In this document: positions 7,809 through 15,952 of the stretch, piece by piece | Layout: each line of letters begins with the position of its first letter | Position numbering within the stretch: the stretch's first letter is position 1 | Assembly: GCA_900768435.1 (NCBI GenBank) | Contig: CAAGCW010000021.1 | Location: 1-28,781 of the forward strand | DNA: 28,781 nt | Reading direction: 5' to 3' | Origin: an uncultured Collinsella sp. | GTDB lineage: Bacteria > Actinomycetota > Coriobacteriia > Coriobacteriales > Coriobacteriaceae | The notes under the pieces: model-generated | The model's input: only the letters and a program-made list of their open reading frames with translations | Databases searched by the model: none | Told to the model about the DNA's origin: nothing | Position numbers and translations under genes: made by a program

Positions 7809-8648
7809 TTACGCGATGGTTGCGCTGTAGGAGGCGACATCCTCGTAGGAATCGGTCAGATAGGCGTCGATGCCGATGGTCGTGTTGACCAGGCTGTCAA
7901 GGCTGTCGAGCTCGCCGTTCGAGAACGTGAATTCCTCGGTGGCGCTGGTGCCGGGCATCAGGTGAGCCGAGAACCAGGGGTCCTTCATGGTGCCGTCAAC
8001 GTTGGTCTTGCCGGTGGGAGCGTAGAAGGTCAGGTCCTTGTCGCTCTTGTTGGTGATGTTGACGACAAAGCCGATGTCGCCCCACTCGTCCTTGAACTTT
8101 TCGGTGATGGTGATGGTGCACAGGTCGTCATCGGCGACGGTGACGGCGGGGGAGATTTCAATCTTCTGGACGTCGTCTTCTTCGACGGCCTCATCGATCT
8201 CCTCTTCCTTCTCGGCGTTCTCGCGATCCTTCTTCACCGTACCGGAGAGGTCCTTGTCGGACTTGGTAAAGATGAGCTTGTCCTCGCCATCCTCAAAGAT
8301 GAGCTTGCCGTCCTTGAGCTTCGCGTCAGTCGTGTCCTTGCCAACGGTGATGCTCGCGGTGGTGGCGTCCTTGGCTTCCCATTTGACGTCTTCGACTTCG
8401 GAGAACAAATCGAGGCTGCCCGTGCCGTCTTCGTCGAGGACCAGGATGCAGTTGATGCCCCACTCCTTGAACATCTCCATGTACTCATCGGTCAGTTCCT
8501 CGCCCTCCGAGGTTCCACCCGAGAGCTCCCAGCTGCCGACAAAGTTGGCCTTGGGGTCTTTGCCGCCGCTGCAGCCCGTAAGGGCAAAGGCAAGCGCCAG
8601 GACGCATGTCAGGAATGCGAGCGCGGACTTTTTGAACGTTGTCTTCAT
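7809..8648 (-). CDS. Secreted lipoprotein of unknown function
   Basis: This 279-aa protein starts with a classic lipoprotein signal: KK, a hydrophobic stretch and the lipobox LTGC, so it should be anchored outside the membrane at Cys25. Residues ~35-130 look beta-rich with repeated short strands (GSWELSGG, GTGSLDLF, KLIFEDGEDKLIFTK), like a lipocalin-type sheet. An acidic, lysine-rich linker (~140-160) leads to a second beta domain containing GFVVNITNKSDKDLTFYA, similar in style to the DUF4352/DUF5067 extracytoplasmic domains. The ribosome site AAGGAGG is 5 nt before the ATG. It follows the SPFH gene after an 80-nt gap with a hairpin, so it may be partly uncoupled from that operon. The function is unknown. 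Confidence 0.88.
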   Translation of the reverse strand: MKTTFKKSALAFLTCVLALAFALTGCSGGKDPKANFVGSWELSGGTSEGEELTDEYMEMFKEWGINCILVLDEDGTGSLDLFSEVEDVKWEAKDATTASITVGKDTTDAKLKDGKLIFEDGEDKLIFTKSDKDLSGTVKKDRENAEKEEEIDEAVEEDDVQKIEISPAVTVADDDLCTITITEKFKDEWGDIGFVVNITNKSDKDLTFYAPTGKTNVDGTMKDPWFSAHLMPGTSATEEFTFSNGELDSLDSLVNTTIGIDAYLTDSYEDVASYSATIA

Positions 8649-8687
8649 GGTGTCCTCCTTCTTGTGTGAAAACCCATAGAAGCAAAT

Positions 8688-8709
8688 GCGGGGGCGGCGG
8701 AACCCCCGC
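8688..8709 (-). terminator. Short GC hairpin between SPFH and lipoprotein genes
   Basis: GCGGGGG (8688-8694) pairs with CCCCCGC (8703-8709). On the minus strand it is followed by ATTTGCTTCT. It could attenuate read-through from the SPFH gene into the lipoprotein gene. Confidence 0.45.
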
Positions 8710-8728
8710 TAATTACCAGATAAAGGGG

Positions 8729-9970
8729 TTAGGGCCTGGGCGTTCCGCAGTTGCTGCAGAACTTGCCGCCGTTTTCGCTGCCGCAGTTGGGGCAGAACCA
8801 CTTGGCCGGTGCCGGGGCGGGTGCGGGACTGCCACACTCGGAGCAGAACTTGCCGGTGTTGGTGGCGCCGCAGCTGCAGGTCCATGTGCCGGCCGCGGGG
8901 GCAGCGGCAGGAGCCGGTGCGGGAGCGGGTGCCGGAGCCGGCTGCGGGGCGGCCTGCTGCTGTGCCTGGCCGGCGGCGAACAGCTGGCTGGCGTTCATGC
9001 CGCCCATGCCACCTGCCATGCCCATGCCCATAAAGCCTGCCATCGCGCCGTTGGGGTTGGCGGCTGCCGCGCGCATTGCGTCGCTCTGGGCGCTGGCAAT
9101 GTTGGCTGCCGCCATGGTGGGATCGCGCATGACCGCGGCTTTCTGCAGATCCTTGATCATCTGCTCGTCTTCTTGCGAGGCTGCGATGGAGTTGACGCCA
9201 AAGCTCACAATCTCGACGCCGCGCAGGTCACGCCAATCGGCAGAGAGGACCTCGTTGAGCGCGCGGGCGAGCTCGGTGGTGTGGCCGGGGATGGCGCTGT
9301 AGCGGATGCCCATTTCCGAGATCTTGGCAAAGGCGGGCTGCAGGGCGGTGAGCAGCTCGGACTTAAGCTGGCTGTCGATCTTGTCGCGCGTGTAGCTATC
9401 GGTCACGTTGCCGCACACGTTGGTGTAGAACAGCAGCGGGTTGGTGATGCGGTACGAGTACTCGCCGTTGCAGCGCACGGAGATGTCAACGTCCAGGCCA
9501 ATGTTGTTATCGACCACGCGGAAGGGCACGGGCGAGGCGGTGCCGTACTTGTTGCCGATGATCTCCTTGGTGTTGATGAAGTAGACGCGCTGGTCCTTGC
9601 CTGCGTCGCCGCCAAAGGTAAAGCGGCTGCCGATATTGGCGAAGGTCTCCTTGATGGAATCGCCTAGGTTGCCGCTAAAGACGCTCGGCTCGCTGCCGGT
9701 ATCGAAGACGAACTCGCCGGGCTCCAGTGCGACTTCGATGATCTTGCCGTTTTGCACCACGAGCATGCCCTGGCCGTCGTTGACGGCGATGACCGAGCCG
9801 TTGGAGATGACGTTGTCCTCGCCGCGCGTGTTGGAGCTGCGGCCACCGGTGCGTTTGCTGCCCTTGCAGGCCAAGACGTCAGCAGGCATCGATTCGCAGT
9901 AGATAAATTCCTTCCACTGGTCGGCCATGACGCCGCCGGCAGCTCCCAATCCAGCTTTCAAGAGTCCCAT
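8729..9970 (-). CDS. SPFH-domain protein with two C-terminal zinc ribbons (YdjI-like)
   Basis: This 413-aa protein begins MGLLKAGLGAAGGVMADQWKEFI, typical of the 'virion core protein'/YdjI branch of SPFH proteins. The SPFH region spans ~30-260. A Met/Gly/Ala-rich stretch and a Pro-Ala linker (~335-360) lead to two zinc ribbons: CSCGATNTGKFCSECG and CPNCGSENGGKFCSNCG. In Bacillus the related YdjI works with zinc-ribbon membrane proteins at the membrane in a PspA-linked stress response. Here its upstream neighbour is such a membrane protein, 48 nt away. GAAAGGAAG lies just before the ATG. There is no membrane segment of its own, so membrane recruitment through partners is inferred. Confidence 0.9.
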   Translation of the reverse strand: MGLLKAGLGAAGGVMADQWKEFIYCESMPADVLACKGSKRTGGRSSNTRGEDNVISNGSVIAVNDGQGMLVVQNGKIIEVALEPGEFVFDTGSEPSVFSGNLGDSIKETFANIGSRFTFGGDAGKDQRVYFINTKEIIGNKYGTASPVPFRVVDNNIGLDVDISVRCNGEYSYRITNPLLFYTNVCGNVTDSYTRDKIDSQLKSELLTALQPAFAKISEMGIRYSAIPGHTTELARALNEVLSADWRDLRGVEIVSFGVNSIAASQEDEQMIKDLQKAAVMRDPTMAAANIASAQSDAMRAAAANPNGAMAGFMGMGMAGGMGGMNASQLFAAGQAQQQAAPQPAPAPAPAPAPAAAPAAGTWTCSCGATNTGKFCSECGSPAPAPAPAKWFCPNCGSENGGKFCSNCGTPRP

Positions 9971-10018
9971 GGTGATCTTCCTTTCTCGTCAAAGGCCGGG
10001 TGGTATTGGTTGGATTGC

Positions 10019-11134
10019 TTAGTCGTCCTTGTCGTCTTTCATGACAACGGTGGTCTCGGTGTGGCTGAAGGTGTCGTGCTTCTCGGTCAGGTCGAGCTCG
10101 CCGCAGTACTCGTCGGCGTGGGCGGCCTCGTTGGCCGTCTTGAGCTGGCCTACCAGTAGCACGTCTCCGATAATCACGATGATCAGCGGCGCGATGATGT
10201 TGATGAGGATGCCCTCGATATCAAAGGCGAGGTAATCCGGATCGAAGGCGTTCTCGCCCATAAAGAGAATCTGGGAGAGGACAAATCCGATCACAAAGAA
10301 CAGCACCGAGGCGATGGCGAGCTTGGGCTTGGAGCAGGGGAGCTCGCCGACCAAGCGGCCGGTCTGGCCGTTCATGGCAAACAGGTAGCTCTTGCCGTTC
10401 CACGAGGTGGAGAGCATCCAGACGGGGAACAGGGCGTAGTCGCTGTCTTCCCAGGTGTAGTCGAGCTGCTTGCTTTCGACCGTGGCATCGTCGTATTCGT
10501 CGACGACAGTCTCGCGCAGGGCCGAGATCGTGCTTTCTTCCATACGGCGCTCGGCGCGCGTCTTGCAGGTCTCGCAGTCCTCGTCGTAACGGTTGGCGAT
10601 GTAGCCGGGCATATATGCGACCGAGAACGGACGCAGCGCGTCGTAGTCAAACGGCTCGATGGCGTCCATGTGGCCGTCGGGCATCTTGGACGATCCGTCG
10701 ACGGGCACGCGCTTAAACGAGATATTGCCCTTGCGATAGGCATCGTAGTGGTCGGTGGTCGTGACGGTGCGGTCGGATTCCTCGGTCACGGTCTCGTTGG
10801 TCGCGTCAAAGTACACTTCGCCGTCAACGCGGGCACCGTAGAGCCAAAACGGCACGTAGACACCTTGGACCTCGTCGATGTGGTTGCCGGTGACAAAGCT
10901 CTTGGGCAGCAAGATTTTGCCCTTGTAGTGTTCCTTGAGTGCGGCCGTGACGTCGTCGCGCCCGAGCTTAAACGGAATCACCAGGTCGGGCGAGAAGTCG
11001 CCAGAGAGCTGGCCGGGCGCCACGGCGGAGTTGCCGCAGTACGGGCAGGTGGTGACGGCGACGGTGCCGTCGGACACGAGCTCGGCGCCGCACGACGAGC
11101 AGATGTAGCCGGCGTTTTGGGCGAGCTCCTGCAC
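10019..11134 (-). CDS. Zinc-ribbon membrane protein, main part, cut off from its N-terminus by an in-frame TAG
   Basis: This frame encodes a zinc ribbon (YICSSCGAEL...TTCPYCGNSA), a conserved soluble region (FKLGRDDVTAALKEHYKGKILLP, then VQGVYVPFWLYGA), and two membrane helices near the C-terminus (LAIASVLFFVIGFVLSQI; ILINIIAPLIIVIIGDVLLVG). The tail is charged. It resembles the TFIIB-type zinc-ribbon membrane proteins found with SPFH/YdjI genes. The first possible start is GTG 11134, without a ribosome site. The same frame continues upstream through a TAG (11198-11200) to a well-placed ATG at 11341, giving 441 codons in all. The gene is thus broken by a single stop, or rescued by re-initiation or suppression. 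Confidence 0.8.
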   Translation of the reverse strand: MQELAQNAGYICSSCGAELVSDGTVAVTTCPYCGNSAVAPGQLSGDFSPDLVIPFKLGRDDVTAALKEHYKGKILLPKSFVTGNHIDEVQGVYVPFWLYGARVDGEVYFDATNETVTEESDRTVTTTDHYDAYRKGNISFKRVPVDGSSKMPDGHMDAIEPFDYDALRPFSVAYMPGYIANRYDEDCETCKTRAERRMEESTISALRETVVDEYDDATVESKQLDYTWEDSDYALFPVWMLSTSWNGKSYLFAMNGQTGRLVGELPCSKPKLAIASVLFFVIGFVLSQILFMGENAFDPDYLAFDIEGILINIIAPLIIVIIGDVLLVGQLKTANEAAHADEYCGELDLTEKHDTFSHTETTVVMKDDKDD

Positions 11135-11197
11135 CGCGTCGTCGGCAGCAGGTTTGGGAGCTGCGGCTGCGGCATCGGCTTTGGCATCTGCCTTGTC

Positions 11198-11341
11198 CTA
11201 GCGCTCGCGATAGAGGGCCTCGACTTCTTCGACTTCAAAGCGTGAGTCACAGTAGTCGCAGACAAGCTTTTGCTCGGCGCTGGCGAAATGCAGGGGACCA
11301 CCGCAGGCAGGGCACTGATAGTTAACGCTCTCGAAGGCCAT
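11198..11341 (-). CDS. N-terminal zinc-ribbon fragment (47 aa) of the split gene
   Basis: ATG 11341, with GGAAAGGA 6 nt upstream, starts a 47-aa product containing YQCPACGGPLHF...LVCDYCDSRF, a complete zinc ribbon, and ending LYRER-TAG. Beyond the TAG the frame stays open for 392 codons: a lysine/alanine linker (DKADAKADAAAAAPKP) and then the second ribbon and membrane part. The linker's coding character and the unbroken frame show that it was one gene. It begins 24 nt after the DUF4428 gene, so it is in the same operon. A CAG to TAG change is the simplest origin, but that is a guess. Confidence 0.7.
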   Translation of the reverse strand: MAFESVNYQCPACGGPLHFASAEQKLVCDYCDSRFEVEEVEALYRER

Positions 11342-11365
11342 GATCGGTCCTTTCCGTGCCGGAGG

Positions 11366-12103
11366 CTATGCGCCGATGGCGCCGCCGCAGTATTCGCAGC
11401 GCCCACTGGCATCGGGAATGGTGGTGGCTCCGCAGAAGGGGCAGGTCACCGCGGTCTTGGGGGCCTTGGCGGCCACGGCGCTGTCGCGCGTCTCCTGGCG
11501 CAGCTGCACCAGCGCGTCGCGGACCTCGGTTGCCTGGCGCTTGGCCTCGCGGTATTCGATGGAGCCGCGCTGATCGATGGTGGAGTCGTTTACGCGCAGG
11601 TTGATCTCGGTAAAGTACGGCGTGTTGACGTGAATGGTCAGATTAAAGTCGTAATCCAGGTCGTAGCGCGGCGGGTTGTAGCTCTCGCGCTCGCCGTCCT
11701 TGGTCTCGCGATAGATTTCGGTGCGATGCTCGTCGATATCCATATCGCAGCCGAGTACCTGCGAGAACTCGATGATGTCGGGATTGGCGTCGCGCCAGCG
11801 GCTCTGCGAGGTGATGATCAGCAGGCCCGCGTCCTCATCGAGCATGATGTTGGTGCGCCCGGCAGAAAGCGTGCGCGTGGGGTTGAACGACGCCAAGCGC
11901 TCGGCATTGGCCTCGCGGTAGGCGAGCTGCTCGCGGATATCGTCCGCGGTGCTGGAGCGATAGCCGTGAAAGTAGGGGGAGAGCTTGCCGGCGCACTCTT
12001 TGCACAGGTAGCCTTCATTGATTTTTGTCTTACCTAGAAGTCCCAGCTCGGTACCGCAAATCGCGCACTCTTTCTTCTCGAACATCTTGTCAAAGAAGCC
12101 CAT
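11366..12103 (-). CDS. DUF4428 zinc-binding protein with C-terminal zinc ribbon
   Basis: This 245-aa protein starts MGFFDKMFEKKECAICGTELGLLGKTKI and continues with YLCKECAGKL, the four-cysteine DUF4428 signature. The middle (~65-200) is a predicted alpha/beta region including LLIITSQSRW and a set of strands around NLTIHVNTPYFTEINLRV. The C-terminus is a second zinc ribbon, CPFCGATTIPDASGRCEYCG. It is the first gene of the minus-strand cluster, with GGGAGG 5 nt before the ATG, and the next gene is 24 nt away. No biochemical role is known to me; its company suggests an adaptor in an SPFH membrane system. Confidence 0.88.
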   Translation of the reverse strand: MGFFDKMFEKKECAICGTELGLLGKTKINEGYLCKECAGKLSPYFHGYRSSTADDIREQLAYREANAERLASFNPTRTLSAGRTNIMLDEDAGLLIITSQSRWRDANPDIIEFSQVLGCDMDIDEHRTEIYRETKDGERESYNPPRYDLDYDFNLTIHVNTPYFTEINLRVNDSTIDQRGSIEYREAKRQATEVRDALVQLRQETRDSAVAAKAPKTAVTCPFCGATTIPDASGRCEYCGGAIGA

Positions 12104-12224
12104 GGCTGCCTCCCATCAACTGGTAGCGTGTGTCACTTTTGATGATGGGGGAGTGCGCAGCCTTTCACGATACCCAGACGGCTCAACGAGTCTCCACAAC
12201 TGGGACACATGGCCCATTTTTCCT

Positions 12225-12420
12225 ACTCATTGGGGACGTACTTAAATGAGTGAAACTACTCATTTAAGTACGTCCCCAATGAGTACCCGCAGAATGAGAG
12301 TGGATAATCTCCCGTTTTTGGCCTGCTTGTGGGCTCAAAGTGGGAGATTATCCACTCTCGTCATTTGGACGTCCAAAAATCCCCGCTCGTTTGGCGCCTG
12401 GGGACACTCTTTGTCGAATG
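12225..12420. repeat. Composite palindromic repeat (families B, inverted B, D, C), copy 2
   Basis: Two family B units face each other as a perfect inverted repeat (12225-12251 and 12258-12284, 27-nt arms, 6-nt spacer). Family D follows, with the same perfect 18-nt arms as copy 1 (12296-12313 and 12342-12359), then family C at about 12398-12412. The flank CAACTGGGACACATGGCCCATTTTT at ~12197 also resembles a segment near 3565. It fills the gap between the minus-strand DUF4428 and Sde182-like genes. Confidence 0.85.
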
Positions 12421-12451
12421 CGGCGGCTGCCGAATGTGGGCGCCGTCCTTG

Positions 12452-13963
12452 CTATGCCACGGTTACGGCGACCTGGGCGTAGCGGCTGCAGGGGCGCTCG
12501 GCGCGCGTCTGCACGGTAAGGGTGAGCACAAGGCGGTCGCCGGGCCGCGCGTCGGCGGGCACGATGAAAGCGGTGTCTACCGTGCATTCTTGCCACAGCG
12601 ACAGATCCTGGGCGCCTGCATAGCTCGACGGGTCCACGGCGACATCCCAATGTACATCGAAGCCCTTGCCGTCGGGGTCGACGATGGTCGCTGTAAGGTC
12701 GACGCGCTCGCCGGCTGTGGCGCTGCGGTCGGCCGTGGTCTCGACAACATGTGCCGGATGCGAGCAGGCTGCCGGATCATGGGCACACCATTGCGCGCGG
12801 GCGGCAAAGTCTTCCTGATAGGCACGCAGATAGGGATTGAGATTGTCGTCTGCGGGCGTGCCGATGGAGGCAAAACCGGCGGGCGCGTTCGCATCGGGAT
12901 GCCCATCAAAAAACATGCGTCCCAGCAGCGTTTCGAAGCCGCGGTCGTCGATACCGCGCAGGCCAAACGGCAGCAGCGGAATATAGGTCGTGCTGTCGCC
13001 TTCGGCCATAAAATCGCCGCGCTCAAACTGCATCGCGGGCATGCCTTCCAGGCCCCAATCCAGACGGGCATGCTTGCCAAACTGAAAGCGCTCAGGCTCG
13101 TTTTCGTAGACCTTACCATCGCCATAGAGCATATAGCGTGCCATGAGGGGGCCGTTGCCCTGCGTGAGATTCTGCTCGGGCCAGGGAGCCTTAAACAGCG
13201 GCAGCGTATCGGGCTGAGCTGTTTTGGCGTCGAAATAGTTGCCATACATATAGGGCGTACGCCAAAAGATGAGCTCGGGAAAGAGCTCGCGCCCATGGTC
13301 GAGCCACGAGTTGTCCTGTCCCACGCCATCGGCAACGCCCATCACGCGCACCTTCTGATAGACCTGCTGCTGCACGGCGGGCCACTCGGGCGTGGCGCGA
13401 TAGCGCTCGGCAATACTCATGAGGGCGCGAACGATCGTATTCATACCACCCCAGCTGAGCAACCATAACGTACGCAGATCATCATCCAGAATCGCCTGCG
13501 CAATTACGCGAGACCCCTCAGTTTCCTCAGTCACATCACCCTCAAAGGCAACATTTCCCACAAAGGTGCGCTCGATCATCTGGGCGGGCGTGGGAAACGG
13601 CGGCTCACCGGCAGCGGCCGCATTTGCCTGCAACTGCGGCCAAGCCTGGGTATATTCATTACTCCAGAGACTCTCAATCCAATGCTCGGGAAACGGACGA
13701 TACTCACGAAGCTCCCCTGCCAGCGGATCGGGTTCATGAGGCACAACAGCCCACTCATAAGAGCGCCGCCCTTTGGTCCGCCAATGCGAATTCACCTCGC
13801 CGAGCGTATGAACCCCATCCCCAAGAAAGTGATACTGCGAAGCCGTATACACCACAGCCTGAACATCAAGCAAGTTGAGATACAGAGCCAAATGAACGAG
13901 AGAGTTCATGTCATCGACTTCCATATCAGTGGTAACAATCACCCGAGTCAACTTCTGGGACAT
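12452..13963 (-). CDS. Sde182-type nucleoside-hydrolase-like protein (DUF1593)
   Basis: This 503-aa protein has the PF07632 fold: near its start RVIVTTDMEVDDMNSLVHLAL carries the D13...D17-D18 cluster that binds calcium in nucleoside hydrolases. The hydrolase-like part runs to about residue 300, and a beta-sandwich C-terminal domain (~410-503) resembles the Sde0182 C-terminus. Homologues are often described as cellulose-binding or glycan-linked, but their reaction is not established. No signal peptide is visible, so it should be cytoplasmic. The ATG at 13963 has GGAG 8 nt upstream and is preferred to the ATG 24 nt before it. It lies downstream of the alpha/beta hydrolase gene on the same strand, separated by a 127-nt palindrome. 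Confidence 0.85.
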   Translation of the reverse strand: MSQKLTRVIVTTDMEVDDMNSLVHLALYLNLLDVQAVVYTASQYHFLGDGVHTLGEVNSHWRTKGRRSYEWAVVPHEPDPLAGELREYRPFPEHWIESLWSNEYTQAWPQLQANAAAAGEPPFPTPAQMIERTFVGNVAFEGDVTEETEGSRVIAQAILDDDLRTLWLLSWGGMNTIVRALMSIAERYRATPEWPAVQQQVYQKVRVMGVADGVGQDNSWLDHGRELFPELIFWRTPYMYGNYFDAKTAQPDTLPLFKAPWPEQNLTQGNGPLMARYMLYGDGKVYENEPERFQFGKHARLDWGLEGMPAMQFERGDFMAEGDSTTYIPLLPFGLRGIDDRGFETLLGRMFFDGHPDANAPAGFASIGTPADDNLNPYLRAYQEDFAARAQWCAHDPAACSHPAHVVETTADRSATAGERVDLTATIVDPDGKGFDVHWDVAVDPSSYAGAQDLSLWQECTVDTAFIVPADARPGDRLVLTLTVQTRAERPCSRYAQVAVTVA

Positions 13964-14093
13964 AGGAACAGCTCCAATCAAAATCAATTCAGCCAGTTAC
14001 GCGCAAGACAAGACGGGACCCACGCCCCCATCGCCCGCGACCCGGCGGCCCGCCGGAAGCGGCCGACCAGCGTTTCGAACAACGTTAACTTAG

Positions 14094-14220
14094 GGGGGCT
14101 CTGACCTTTAGTTTTGTAAACATTCCGCAGCGCGAGCCCCGCTTATCCGATGCTCCGAAGGAGCAGGATAAGCGGGGCTCATGCGCGAGGACGTTTACAA
14201 AACTAAAGGTCAGAGCCCCC
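14094..14220. repeat. 127-nt nested palindrome (family E)
   Basis: The outer arms are 28 nt and perfect (14094-14121 with 14193-14220, starting GGGGGCTCTGACC and ending GTAAAC). The inner arms are 15 nt and perfect (GAGCCCCGCTTATCC, 14134-14148, with 14166-14180), and the tip is TGCTCC/GGAGCA. It lies between two minus-strand genes, where it could end transcription of the hydrolase gene. The size and perfect arms also suit a small mobile repeat. I see no clear target-site duplication. Confidence 0.8.
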
Positions 14221-14230
14221 GATGGGATGG

Positions 14231-15568
14231 TTACCTCGAAACCCTGGCCGACCACTCCCAGCAGCCCACCGGCTCGCCGTCGATGAGTACGTTGCCCCCG
14301 TCGAAGTCTTGATAACACAGGTCGTTGAATTGGTGGATCCACACGCCGTGGTTGAACGTCTTCTTGGCCGAGCCGTCGGCCTCGCGATACACGCCGGTCA
14401 GGTCCTCGACATGGCTAAAGTAGGTGAGGTGCACGTTGGCGCCGGCATCGCGCAGGCGCGCCGTGAGCGGCAGCACGGTCTGTTGCGGTGACACAAGCTC
14501 GTCGCCCTTGGAGTGCGTAAACCACAGCGGCGTCTTGGCGAGCGCGGCCACGTCCTCGTCCGTGGCGTTGTACCACGGGGCGCAGCAGGGAAGGCCCGCG
14601 GCGAAGAAATCGGGGTAGTCGGCGCACAGGCGCAGGGTCATAAAGCCGCCGTTGGAAAGACCGGCGACCACGATGCGGTCGGTGTCGATGCGGTCGACAT
14701 GCTCGGCGACAAACTCGTCGATAAGCGCCTTGAGCACGGAGGAGTAGATGCTCTGGTTGGAGCGACCGAGTTGCTCGACGCCGTTGTCCATCCAAAACGT
14801 GGGCGACTGCGGCACGAGCACCCAGGCAAAGCCGCCAAAGTAGCGCTGGATCTGCGCCTGGCTAATGGCCGTCACGCGGTTGCCGATATAGGCGCGCGTA
14901 GCGCCTTCGCCTTGCGTGGCGCCCTTGCCCTCGCCGGCGCCGTGCAGATACACCACGAGCGGTGCCTTTTGGGGCACGACCGTCGCCTCGGGCGCAAAGG
15001 GGTTGAAGCATGCCGAGTCTTCGGCCTTAAAGCTGGGCTCAAAGAAGCCGTATTCGAGCGCGATACCGTCGACGGCGGTCTTTTGCGTGTCGTTGCTCCA
15101 GCCTTTGAGCGCAGGGCAGATATCGCCACGGCAGGTGTCGAAGACCAGGCCGCAGGTGGGATCGTCGCCGTCGTTGCCGGGAAGAGCCGCGAGCTGCGTG
15201 ATGTGCAACTGGTCATCGAGCATGCGCGAGCCCATGACGCCGCCTTCGATCTTTTTGGTCAGGCGCTGCTCGGCGACCTCGAGCGCCACATGGGTGCCCA
15301 CGGCGAGCTTACGTCCGTTCTCGTCGCACGGATATGCGGCGAGAATGTCGATGTAACCCACGGAGGGCGCGGCATGGTCGGCGCCGCGTTCCTTGCGCAT
15401 CAGAACATCGCCCGAGCGCTCGTGACGCTCTACATATATATGGAAGGTGTTCGCGTCGATGTCGTTGGCGCGCACGGTGCAGGGCAGGTCGAGTACGACC
15501 TTGCTGATCCAGGGGCCAAAGTCGCCCAAGGTGGTGACGGTTGCGTAGGTACACAATTTGAGTTCCAT
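14231..15568 (-). CDS. Alpha/beta hydrolase (prolyl-oligopeptidase/esterase type)
   Basis: This 445-aa serine hydrolase has the nucleophile S305 in GLSNGG, with D356 (SKGDELV) and H407 (FNHGVW) in the right order. The oxyanion motif is VVYLHGAGEG. Residues 1-~190 form a beta-rich N-terminal domain with no signal peptide. This arrangement matches the cytoplasmic or surface 'prolyl oligopeptidase family' hydrolases often found with glycan genes, where they may remove acyl groups. ATG 15568 has GGGAGG 6 nt upstream; longer starts have none. It is divergent from the PTS gene across a motif-rich AT region, which points to shared control. The substrate is unknown. Confidence 0.85.
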   Translation of the reverse strand: MELKLCTYATVTTLGDFGPWISKVVLDLPCTVRANDIDANTFHIYVERHERSGDVLMRKERGADHAAPSVGYIDILAAYPCDENGRKLAVGTHVALEVAEQRLTKKIEGGVMGSRMLDDQLHITQLAALPGNDGDDPTCGLVFDTCRGDICPALKGWSNDTQKTAVDGIALEYGFFEPSFKAEDSACFNPFAPEATVVPQKAPLVVYLHGAGEGKGATQGEGATRAYIGNRVTAISQAQIQRYFGGFAWVLVPQSPTFWMDNGVEQLGRSNQSIYSSVLKALIDEFVAEHVDRIDTDRIVVAGLSNGGFMTLRLCADYPDFFAAGLPCCAPWYNATDEDVAALAKTPLWFTHSKGDELVSPQQTVLPLTARLRDAGANVHLTYFSHVEDLTGVYREADGSAKKTFNHGVWIHQFNDLCYQDFDGGNVLIDGEPVGCWEWSARVSR

Positions 15569-15616
15569 GAGCTGCCTCCCTTGCGCCGCGAATGCCTGGC
15601 ATCTGCGGCAATACAA

Positions 15617-15632
15617 ACTAAACATGTTTAGT
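15617..15632. promoter_or_regulatory. Perfect 16-bp palindrome, candidate operator for the hydrolase gene
   Basis: ACTAAACATGTTTAGT is a perfect palindrome 49 nt upstream of the hydrolase ATG. A close relative, ACTAAACGTATGTTTACT, lies at 15699-15716. The half-site TAAAC matches the motif repeated before the PTS gene. Confidence 0.55.
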
Positions 15633-15887
15633 GTAATCTAGAATTGAAGAATAACCAGATGAACTCGGTAAACGGCAAAATTGAACACGTCGTGAACTAC
15701 TAAACGTATGTTTACTAGCTTCTAGCAGGGATTCTGTTGATGAGTTAACAGATCAGTGAGGTGTTCATCAAAATAAAATCCCACGTAAATGGCTATATAT
15801 CAATAGAGGGTCAAAGAGACCATCTCCCGCCATTCAAATACGTTCACCCCCGATTTCCTACCGTTCACCGGACTGTAGACGGCAAAA

Positions 15888-15917
15888 TTGCCATAAATTC
15901 GGCGCTCCGTGTAAACT
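15888..15917 (+). promoter_or_regulatory. Likely promoter of the PTS gene
   Basis: TTGCCA (15888-15893, five of six consensus) and TAAACT (15912-15917) are 18 nt apart. The GTAAAC motif at 15911 overlaps the -10 box, and three more follow within 40 nt, as expected where a repressor blocks initiation. Confidence 0.5.
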
Positions 15918-15935
15918 AAAGCCAGTAAACGTTCA

Positions 15936-15952
15936 GTAAACACCTTGTTTAC
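15936..15952. promoter_or_regulatory. Inverted repeat GTAAAC-N5-GTTTAC, candidate operator for the PTS gene
   Basis: Perfect 6-bp arms with a 5-bp spacer lie ~20 nt downstream of the proposed -10 box. Single GTAAAC copies at 15911 and 15925 are offset by 14 and 11 nt, so sites lie on a similar face of the helix. Confidence 0.5.

Noticed and set aside
15658..15702. 14-codon plus-strand ORF (MNSVNGKIEHVVNY) in the PTS upstream region
   Set aside because: It has no good ribosome site, lies upstream of the proposed promoter, and its sequence is accounted for by the motif repeats.
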